DNA of 24,299 nucleotides. Source: Azoarcus sp. (GTDB taxonomy: Bacteria; Pseudomonadota; Gammaproteobacteria; Burkholderiales; Rhodocyclaceae). The stretch is from the NCBI GenBank assembly GCA_031282905.1, contig JAITCV010000048.1, positions 1-24,299 on the forward strand, given 5' to 3'. Positions 1 to 5,594 of this stretch are shown piece after piece. Both the position numbers and the translations under genes were made by a program. The notes under the pieces are model-generated. The model saw only the letters and a program-made list of their open reading frames with translations, was not told the origin of the DNA and did not search any database. The first letter of the stretch is position 1; the number at the start of each line of letters is the position of its first letter.

Positions 1-366
1 ACGAAAAACCTCGAAGCCATCGCGGAAGTCAGCCGTCTGGTGGTGCGCGCCGACACCTGGTTTACCACCCCCGCCGTCATCTTCCAGCCCTTGTCCGGCC
101 TGTGGCTGATGCAGCAGACCGGACTGACGCTGACGACGGGCTGGATCCTGGCCTCCCTCGCCCTGTTCGCCCTGGCGGGCGTCTGCTGGCTGCCGGTCGT
201 CTGGCTGCAACTCAAACTGCGCGACATCGCCCGCCAATGCCGCGACGCAGGCCAGCCGTTGCCCGAACACTACTGGCAAAAGGCCCGCATCTGGGAGTGG
301 CTGGGCTATCCGGCCTTCATTGCGGTGACGATCATTTTTTTCCTGATGGTCAATAAATCGTTCTGA
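1..366 (+). CDS. DUF2269 family integral membrane protein, 3' part
   Basis: The reading frame is open from the first base of the window and ends at TGA 364-366, so this is the C-terminal ~121 residues of a gene that starts upstream. A GTG at 40 is in frame but lies inside the protein. Two hydrophobic segments are visible, one around the run ILASLALFALAGVCWLPVVW and one in the C-terminal WLGYPAFIAVTIIFFLMV stretch. The motif DTWFTTPAVIFQPLSGLWL is what I associate with DUF2269 (predicted integral membrane proteins, function not established). The frame is followed directly by a hairpin terminator. Family assignment is from memory of the motif; function is unknown. Confidence 0.75.
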   Translation, partial: TKNLEAIAEVSRLVVRADTWFTTPAVIFQPLSGLWLMQQTGLTLTTGWILASLALFALAGVCWLPVVWLQLKLRDIARQCRDAGQPLPEHYWQKARIWEWLGYPAFIAVTIIFFLMVNKSF

Positions 367-369
367 AAA

Positions 370-404
370 CCTGTGCATGGCAAGTGCACAGGCTTTCCAC
401 TTTT
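370..404 (+). terminator. Rho-independent terminator after the DUF2269 gene
   Basis: An 8-bp perfect stem (CCTGTGCA 370-377 with TGCACAGG 385-392) with a 7-base loop begins 4 bases after the stop codon. It is followed by a pyrimidine/T-rich tail (CTTTCCACTTTT). Confidence 0.65.
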
Positions 405-453
405 CATCGCCTCCCGGCACTTTCCGGCAATGTGTGGCAAAGCACCTGGACGG

Positions 454-459
454 TATAAT
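454..459 (+). promoter_or_regulatory. Perfect -10 box (TATAAT) with weak -35
   Basis: TATAAT lies 36 bases upstream of the ATG at 496. At 17-bp spacing the upstream hexamer (TGTGTG, 431-436) is a poor -35 match. The ATG also has a GGAGG Shine-Dalgarno sequence at 482-486. Together they suggest transcription and translation of the small ORF, but no more than that. Confidence 0.4.
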
Positions 460-495
460 GGCAAAAATTGTCCATCCGTTCGGAGGTAGAAGATC

Positions 496-768
496 ATGGC
501 CGGAACTGTTTCAAAACGCGTCGCTTTGCCGCAAGGGGTATGCAAGGAAGAAAAGATGGCCTGCGGGCGCGTGGTCAATACTGTGCGGAACAATTCCGGC
601 GTTTTGCTCCTGCATGTGCTCGCCGCGTTGGCAACCTTTATCATCCCCAAGGGGGTGTTGAAACCGGACGGCAATCCCGGGCACTCGCAAATCCTTGATT
701 TCAATACGCTCCGTTGTCAGGGGCCGGGCTGTCCGGAGCCGATGTGTCCTCCCCCTCAAATAAAGTAG
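496..768 (+). CDS. Hypothetical small protein, 90 aa
   Basis: This ORF is preceded by GGAGG (482-486, 9-base spacing) and a perfect TATAAT at 454-459. The product has a basic, Cys-containing N-terminus, one hydrophobic stretch (VLLLHVLAALATFIIP, about residues 36-51) that could be a membrane segment, and a Cys/Pro-rich tail (CQGPGCPEPMCPPP). I recognise no family. It lies between the DUF2269 terminator and a decayed island next to tRNA-Leu, so it may be an island relic or a spurious ORF; ORFs in other frames of the same stretch look like shadows. The control signals are the main reason to keep it. Confidence 0.35.
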   Translation: MAGTVSKRVALPQGVCKEEKMACGRVVNTVRNNSGVLLLHVLAALATFIIPKGVLKPDGNPGHSQILDFNTLRCQGPGCPEPMCPPPQIK

Positions 769-879
769 CATCATGCTCGGCGCGATTGCCGACAACCTGC
801 CCTTTTCCGCAAAAACCCTGAAAGAAAACATCGTCGCCCGTTTCCGCGCAGGAAACCGGCGCTGGCGGAATCGGATCAT

Positions 880-1020
880 CAAGATATGGCATAATAACAA
901 GCCAAATTCAAAAGCCCAATCAAAAGACACAATCTAAACAATCAAATACGGAAAATAACATATAATAACAATGAACATGAGTACAACAAAATAAAAACAC
1001 ACATCCCGCTCTTTATCCAT
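880..1020. other. AT-rich gene-free stretch, probable island remnant
   Basis: Composition changes sharply here to long A/T runs (for example around 925-1000), unlike the GC-rich flanks. No convincing gene is present. It lies between the 90-aa ORF and the integrase/antitoxin chimera, and is best read as foreign DNA left after loss of an element inserted at tRNA-Leu. Confidence 0.5.
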
Positions 1021-1374
1021 TCATAAAGACTTCAAAAGAGCTTCTTCCATCAAAGCCTGATAATCACCGTTATCACCAGCACGAGCCTTAAACGCTTCAA
1101 CCACCGCACTAGCCAACATCACCGATTCACGATGCTCACTCATTTGCTGCCTAACCGACGCAGCCCACTCATCCCGAGTCACTTCCCGACCCGCAACACG
1201 ATAACAAGCATGCTTGAAAAAATCCGCCGTGATTTTGGGCGCATCATCAGCATCAAATACCGACGGCTTCATAATAATAGCTTCCCGCTTGGTACGAAAC
1301 GTTGCGGCCTTGCGCACACCCTGCCGCCAGACCTGCACCTGCCAGACCTCGCCGCGCTTCCTGATCGTTGCCAT
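1021..1374 (-). pseudogene. Integrase N-terminus joined in frame to BrnA/DUF4415-like antitoxin tail
   Basis: From ATG 1374 (upstream AAGGA, 7-base spacing) the first ~32 residues (start MATIRKRGEVWQVQVWRQ, end FRTKREA) match the N-terminal arm-binding region of tyrosine recombinases of integrative elements. Where such integrases would continue with the SAM-like domain, the frame passes into a new sequence with an internal ATG at 1272 (MKPSVFDADDAPKITADFF). Its end, with the pattern V-L-x4-V-V-x-x-F-K-A followed by GDYQALMEEALLKSL, fits the C-terminal RHH-like part of BrnA/DUF4415 antitoxins. No BrnT toxin is adjacent. The whole is 117 aa. It could be a deletion-joined relic, or the part from 1272 (83 aa) could be an orphan antitoxin. 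The integrase assignment is firmer than the antitoxin one. Confidence 0.6.
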
Positions 1375-1482
1375 GTCGTGATCCTTGTCGTGATTTTGTC
1401 GTGGCAACACACCCCGACAACACGAAACAACATAGCAACCAAAAAACAATCTACACAATAACCCACTGATTTTTATACATAT

Positions 1483-1528
1483 AGTGGTGTACAGTGGTAT
1501 AATGTGGTTGTCATTTTACAACAGTGGT
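1483..1528. repeat. Ten-bp phased AGTGGT-type hexamers beside the tRNA 3' end
   Basis: AGTGGT occurs at 1483-1488, 1493-1498 and 1523-1528, and the variant TGTGGT at 1503-1508. They lie on one helical face (offsets 10, 10, 20 bp), and the last one covers the CCA end of the tRNA. The position between tRNA and integrase remnant fits recombinase arm sites in an att region; this is inference. Confidence 0.5.
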
Positions 1529-1611
1529 GCCGGGAGAGGGACTCGAACCCTCACAGTGTCACCACCGGCGGATTTTGAGTCCGCTGCGTCTACCGATTCC
1601 GCCATCCCGGC
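1525..1611 (-). tRNA. tRNA-Leu (anticodon CAA)
   Basis: On the minus strand a class II tRNA folds completely. The acceptor GCCGGGA pairs with TCCCGGC. The anticodon loop is CTCAAAA with anticodon CAA (plus-strand 1575-1577), which reads UUG. It has a long variable arm, a T-arm containing GGTTCGAGTCC, discriminator A, and an encoded CCA (1525-1527). Its 3' end points to the integrase remnant, the usual geometry for an element integrated into a tRNA 3' end. The tRNA itself is intact. Confidence 0.97.
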
Positions 1612-1626
1612 TGGATGGAGCCGCAC

Positions 1627-1655
1627 ATTATCGCTGAGTCGCCATTTCTGCACAA
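1627..1655 (-). promoter_or_regulatory. Likely sigma-70 promoter of tRNA-Leu
   Basis: On the minus strand TTGTGC (1655-1650) and GATAAT (1632-1627) are separated by 17 bp. The -10 box lies 16 bases before the first tRNA base. The promoter occupies the leader of queA on the other strand. Confidence 0.55.
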
Positions 1656-1662
1656 CTGCCCG

Positions 1663-2712
1663 ATGCATCTTACCGTCGACAATTTTGATTATCCCCTGCC
1701 GCCCGAACTGATCGCCCAGGCCCCCTTGCCCGTGCGTAGCGCAAGCCGTCTGCTGGTGGTAGGGGCAGAGCTTGCCGATCGCCATTTCGGCGATCTCCCG
1801 GAACTGATCCGCCCCGGCGACCTGCTCGTGTTCAACGACAGCCGGGTGCTCCACGCGCGCCTCCATGGAGTAAAAGCCAGTGGCGGCGCGGTCGAGGTGC
1901 TGCTCGAACGCGCGCTCGGCCCCCAGCAGGCGCTGGCGCAAATCCGCGCGTCCAAGTCGCCACGGCCGGGGAGTGTGTTGAGGCTTGCCGATGCGTTCGA
2001 GGTAACGGTCGAGGGCCGCGCCGGAGAGTTTTACCTGCTTGCGTTTCCGCCCGGCGCGGATCTCATCGAATTGGTTGAGCGCCATGGCAAATTGCCGCTG
2101 CCGCCCTATATCCAGCGCGTGGCGGTCGATGCCGATGAAAACCGTTACCAGACGGTGTTCGCTCGTGCGCCCGGTTCAGTGGCGGCGCCAACCGCCGGGC
2201 TGCATTTCGATCAGGATGTGCTCGATGCGCTTGCCGCGCGCGGCGCTTGCCGTGCCTGGCTGACCTTGCATGTCGGCGCGGGCACTTTCCAGCCGGTGCG
2301 CGTGTCCGATCTTGCCGAGCACAAGATGCATCGCGAGCGTTACTTGATTCCGCGCGCCACCGTGGAGGCCATCGCCGCGACCCGCGCCGCGGGCGGTCAG
2401 GTGATCGCGGTTGGCACCACCAGTCTGCGCGCGCTCGAAGCCGCGGCCCGGGAGGCCGACGGCCTGCGCGCGGGCGAGGGGGAAACCGATATCTTCATCA
2501 CTCCCGGTTTCCGTTTTCGCGTGGCCGATGCGTTGGTGACCAATTTCCATTTGCCCCGTTCCACCTTGCTGATGTTGGTGTCGGCTTTCGCCGGCATGGG
2601 CGCCATTCGCCGCGCCTATGCTCATGCCATCGAGTGCGGCTATCGCTTCTTCAGCTATGGCGACGCCATGTTTGTTACCCGTGCAACATTTCCGGATGAT
2701 CATGCAGTTTGA
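1663..2712 (+). CDS. queA: S-adenosylmethionine:tRNA ribosyltransferase-isomerase QueA
   Basis: QueA transfers and rearranges the ribosyl group of SAM onto preQ1-modified tRNA to form epoxyqueuosine, the step after Tgt. The product is 349 aa, normal for the family. Diagnostic motifs are KLPLPPYIQR, APGSVAAPTAGLHF, LHVGAGTFQPV, VGTTSLRALE and the C-terminal ALVTNFHLPRSTLLML stretch. I chose ATG 1663 (MHLTVDNFDYPLP) because family members start there. The in-frame ATG at 1615 would put the start only 4 bases from the tRNA gene and within its promoter. There is no clear Shine-Dalgarno sequence at 1663. The gene overlaps tgt by 11 bases, so the two form an operon. Confidence 0.96.
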   Translation: MHLTVDNFDYPLPPELIAQAPLPVRSASRLLVVGAELADRHFGDLPELIRPGDLLVFNDSRVLHARLHGVKASGGAVEVLLERALGPQQALAQIRASKSPRPGSVLRLADAFEVTVEGRAGEFYLLAFPPGADLIELVERHGKLPLPPYIQRVAVDADENRYQTVFARAPGSVAAPTAGLHFDQDVLDALAARGACRAWLTLHVGAGTFQPVRVSDLAEHKMHRERYLIPRATVEAIAATRAAGGQVIAVGTTSLRALEAAAREADGLRAGEGETDIFITPGFRFRVADALVTNFHLPRSTLLMLVSAFAGMGAIRRAYAHAIECGYRFFSYGDAMFVTRATFPDDHAV

Positions 2713-3835
2713 ACTTCTTGCCTCCAGCGCCGGTGCGCGACGTGGCCGCCTGAGTCTTGCTCATGGCATTGTCGATACCCCCGCCTTCATGCCAGTCGGG
2801 ACTTATGGTTCGGTGAAGGCGATGACGCCGGCGGCGCTCGAGGATACCGGCGCACAAATCTGCCTGGGCAACACTTTCCACCTCTGGCTGCGTCCGGGGA
2901 TGGCGGTGATTGCCGCGCATCACGGTTTACATGGTTTCATGGGCTGGGACAGACCCATCCTGACCGATTCCGGCGGTTTCCAGGTGTTCAGTCTGGGCGC
3001 CTTGCGCAAGATCAGTGAAGAAGGGGTGAAATTCTCCAGCCCGCTCGATGGCGCCAAGTTGTTGCTCACCCCGGAGATATCGATGCAGATCCAGCATCGC
3101 TTGAATTCCGATGTCGTGATGATCTTCGATGAATGCACGCCCTATCCGGCCAGCCGCGACGAAGCCGCGAATTCGATGCGCTTATCGCAACGCTGGGCCC
3201 GGCGTTCCAGGGATGAGTTCGACCGCCTCGGCGCTCCGTCCGGCGAGTGCCGCGCTTCGTCCAATGCCTTGTTCGGCATCGTCCAGGGCGGCATGTATGA
3301 GGATTTGCGCGACGAGTCGCTTGGCGCGCTCGTCGATATCGGTTTCGACGGTTTCGCCATCGGCGGTTTGTCGGTGGGCGAACCCAAGGACGAGATGGCG
3401 CGCGTCCTTGGGCATATCGCGCCGCGCCTGCCCACAGACAAACCGCGCTATCTGATGGGGGTCGGCCGTCCGGAGGATCTGGTGGCGGGGGTTGCCGCCG
3501 GCATCGATATGTTCGATTGCGTGATGCCCACCCGCAACGCGCGCAATGGCTGGTTGTTTACCCGATTCGGCGATATCAAGATCAAGAACGCCGCCCACAA
3601 GGCCGATCTTCGCCCTCTCGATGACACCTGCGCTTGTTATACCTGCCGTAATTTCAGCCGCGCCTATCTTCATCACCTCTACCGCAGCGGCGAAATCCTC
3701 GGCAGCATATTGAACACCATCCACAACCTGCATTATTACCAGTGGTTGATGGCGGAAATCCGCCGCGCGGTCGAGATGGGCGAGTTCGCGGCGTTCATCG
3801 CGCGTTTCCGGAACGAACGAGCGGCTTGGGTTTGA
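2702..3835 (+). CDS. tgt: tRNA-guanine transglycosylase
   Basis: Tgt swaps guanine-34 for preQ1 in tRNAs with GUN anticodons (Asp, Asn, His, Tyr). The product is 377 aa from ATG 2702 (MQFELLASS), overlapping the end of queA by 11 bases; ATG 2696 is an alternative. Visible residues are the general-base Asp in DSGGFQ (D89-Q94), the nucleophile region FDCVMPTRNARNG with Asp272, and a complete zinc site Cys310-x-Cys312-x2-Cys315 with His341 in NTIHN, at the same spacing as the E. coli enzyme. In many proteobacteria yajC-secD-secF follow tgt. Here the next gene is a convergent unrelated one, so that linkage is broken. Confidence 0.97.
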   Translation: MQFELLASSAGARRGRLSLAHGIVDTPAFMPVGTYGSVKAMTPAALEDTGAQICLGNTFHLWLRPGMAVIAAHHGLHGFMGWDRPILTDSGGFQVFSLGALRKISEEGVKFSSPLDGAKLLLTPEISMQIQHRLNSDVVMIFDECTPYPASRDEAANSMRLSQRWARRSRDEFDRLGAPSGECRASSNALFGIVQGGMYEDLRDESLGALVDIGFDGFAIGGLSVGEPKDEMARVLGHIAPRLPTDKPRYLMGVGRPEDLVAGVAAGIDMFDCVMPTRNARNGWLFTRFGDIKIKNAAHKADLRPLDDTCACYTCRNFSRAYLHHLYRSGEILGSILNTIHNLHYYQWLMAEIRRAVEMGEFAAFIARFRNERAAWV

Positions 3836-3840
3836 TGGTC

Positions 3841-3941
3841 ATTCCATTTCAGGTCACCTGTGACGCGAAGACGAGCCGCAGGACAGCGCGCTGGCACGGC
3901 AAGGCGGTCGACACAAATCACGGATGATTTGGAAATGGAAT
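3841..3941. repeat. 10-bp inverted repeat spanning the tgt/orf318 convergent gap
   Basis: ATTCCATTTC at 3841-3850 is matched by GAAATGGAAT at 3932-3941. The gap of 81 bases contains the short palindrome CAGGTCACCTG (3851 region). The arms sit just after the tgt stop and on the stop of the convergent gene. The loop is too long for an ordinary terminator; it could be a degenerate intergenic element. Confidence 0.4.
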
Positions 3942-4897
3942 CAGGCCGCCACGGAAGCCTTGTTGCGATAACGGCGGGCGTAATCCTCGCAGCGTTCTAG
4001 GTAATCGTGCGTGCTTCTGGGCATGGTGACCCGGGCGCGGCTGAGGTAGGTGATGAGGGCGCGGCCTTGCTTGATCAGGCGGATGCCGTCGCCCACGTGG
4101 CGCATGGTGGCGACGTCCGGTTGCGCGGGCAGTTGGGGCGAAAACGCGCCCAGGTGCTCGGAGGCGACCACGAAACCAGCCCAGACGTCGAAGATGTTGT
4201 CATCGGTGCGCAGGGTTTCACATTTGTCCTTGGCCCGGTCGGTGAATTGACGGATCAGACAGTCGACGCCGGAAAACAGCACGTCGTCGACAAACGTGTC
4301 CACCATGGTGTCGGAGAGGCGGTCGATGTCGCGCAAGGTCTGCGCAATCTTGATGTAGCGGCTTTCATAGAAAGCCTCGACCGGAATCGAGAACGCGCGG
4401 AAGGGTTCTCCCCACAACTCGTCGATGCCTTCTTCGCCGCTGCGGTGGAGCACCATCTTGCCGAGCGCGAGGGCTTCTTGCAGACATTGGCCGCATTCGC
4501 TCATCAGGGCGTTGTCTTCGTCGATCTCGATGCCCTGTTCCTGCAATTCCACCAGCTTGGTGAAAATATCGGTGGCGCGATTGAACAGCGCGCCAGCCAG
4601 CATTGCGCCTTTTACCCGCTTGAGCGCGGGGTCCTGCTCGGTGTCGTAAGCCTGCCGGGCTTCGTCCAGGCGCTTGCCGGGGATGTTGATGCCGTGCTCG
4701 ACATGGTTGAAGAGCCTGCGGGTCAGGGCCTGGATCAGTATTTTCTTGGCGCGCAACGAGTCGGCGGGGGGATTGTAGGCTTTGATCCAGTAGCCGTCGT
4801 AGAAGATACGCTTGACCCCGTCTACGATGCGAAAGGTACCGTTGGGAATGGCCGCCATCTGGGTTCTCGACAAGGATGAAATGGTGGTTGAAGCCAT
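3941..4897 (-). CDS. Conserved hypothetical protein, 318 aa
   Basis: The product is soluble-looking and largely helical, with no signal peptide and no membrane segment. The N-terminal part (IPNGTFRIVDGVKRIFYDGYWIKAY) looks strongly constrained, and a CGQC pair lies in the middle (SECGQCLQEALALGK). I recall similar proteins annotated only as hypothetical in Rhodocyclales genomes; I recognise no domain. Start ATG 4897 has no good Shine-Dalgarno sequence, and ATG 4858 (MAAIPNGTF) is an alternative. It lies 92 bases downstream of the CYTH gene on the same strand, with a palindrome in the gap, so it may have its own promoter. The abundance of charged residues and regular heptad-like stretches would suit a scaffold or regulatory role, but that is only a guess. 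Confidence 0.8.
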   Translation of the reverse strand: MASTTISSLSRTQMAAIPNGTFRIVDGVKRIFYDGYWIKAYNPPADSLRAKKILIQALTRRLFNHVEHGINIPGKRLDEARQAYDTEQDPALKRVKGAMLAGALFNRATDIFTKLVELQEQGIEIDEDNALMSECGQCLQEALALGKMVLHRSGEEGIDELWGEPFRAFSIPVEAFYESRYIKIAQTLRDIDRLSDTMVDTFVDDVLFSGVDCLIRQFTDRAKDKCETLRTDDNIFDVWAGFVVASEHLGAFSPQLPAQPDVATMRHVGDGIRLIKQGRALITYLSRARVTMPRSTHDYLERCEDYARRYRNKASVAA

Positions 4898-4953
4898 ATT
4901 GGGGGCGTGAGCATACGCTTATCGTGCACAGCAACATAGTGTTTCGGGGAGGG

Positions 4954-4976
4954 TATTTGTATCAATGGAACAAATA
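4954..4976. promoter_or_regulatory. Palindrome TATTTGT-N9-ACAAATA upstream of orf318
   Basis: A perfect 7-bp inverted repeat (4954-4960 and 4970-4976) with a 9-base spacer lies in an AT-rich patch 57 bases upstream of the orf318 start. There is no T tail after it on either strand. The size and symmetry fit a dimeric repressor operator better than a terminator. Confidence 0.4.
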
Positions 4977-4989
4977 GTAACGACGTGGT

Positions 4990-5592
4990 TCACCTCCGCA
5001 GGAACAGCTCGTATCCGCGTTGGGCCTTGGAACGGTCGTCGGGCGTGAGGGGCAGGTCGCGGCGCAGGATCGCGGCGAGTTGCCGCAGGTCGTCCGCCTC
5101 GCCCCGGGCCAGTTCGAGCTCCAATTCACAGACCGGCGTCCGTTGTCCGCCCGCGTCGATCCAGCCGGTATCGAGCATGATCAGGATGTCGACACCAGGG
5201 CGCGACTGGTAACGGCGGGTGTCGCGCTGGAAACGGGCGGTAAACACCGGGATGAGTTCGTCGCGCGCTTTTTCGAGCAGGCGGGCAGTTTCCACGTCGT
5301 CGATAGCGGAAAAATCGAAGACGCCGCGATAGGTTTGTTCCCACTCCGGACGATGGGCGAGACCGCCGTGCGAGGCCGCCGCGCACTTGACCGTCTGCAC
5401 GATCTGCCCGCCTTCCGCGCGCAGCCGCAAGGCCATCTTGTGGGCTTGGAGGGTGAGCGCCGGGGTATCGAAATACGTGTTGTCGAGTACTTCGACGGCC
5501 AGCCGGGGGGCGGCGGCGATGATGGGATGCTGGCTGACCAGGGGCAGCGCGTCCTCGGGTACGGCGAGTTTGAGTTCGATTTCGATGGCCAC
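4990..5592 (-). CDS. CYTH-domain protein (probable inorganic triphosphatase, no CHAD domain)
   Basis: The product is 200 aa. CYTH/TTM enzymes hydrolyse triphosphates in a tunnel of charged residues using a metal bound through ExExK. That motif is present at the N-terminus (AIEIELK: E4, E6, K8). Further alternating charged strands include MALRLRAEGGQIVQTVK and PVCELELELARGE. I chose GTG 5592 because GGAG lies 7 bases before it and it begins 2 bases after the glnE stop; ATG 5631 would overlap glnE by 37 bases. In E. coli the CYTH-CHAD triphosphatase gene ygiF also neighbours glnE. Here only the CYTH half exists (YgiF is about twice as long). Cotranscription with glnE is very likely. Substrate is inferred from the family. 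Confidence 0.88.
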   Translation of the reverse strand: MAIEIELKLAVPEDALPLVSQHPIIAAAPRLAVEVLDNTYFDTPALTLQAHKMALRLRAEGGQIVQTVKCAAASHGGLAHRPEWEQTYRGVFDFSAIDDVETARLLEKARDELIPVFTARFQRDTRRYQSRPGVDILIMLDTGWIDAGGQRTPVCELELELARGEADDLRQLAAILRRDLPLTPDDRSKAQRGYELFLRR

Positions 5593-5594
5593 GC

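Noticed and set aside
773..934. Plus-strand ORF of 53 codons starting MLGAIADNLPFSAKTLK
   Set aside because: There is no ribosome-binding site, no family match, and the end is coded by AT-rich island DNA; kept only as a possible fragment.
1615..1662. N-terminal extension of queA to ATG 1615
   Set aside because: It would begin 4 bases from the tRNA gene and lie in the tRNA promoter, and family members start at the MHLTVDNF position.
3892..3905. TGGCACGGCAAGGC as a second sigma-54 promoter downstream of tgt
   Set aside because: The -12 element lacks TTGC at the right distance, and no plus-strand gene follows.
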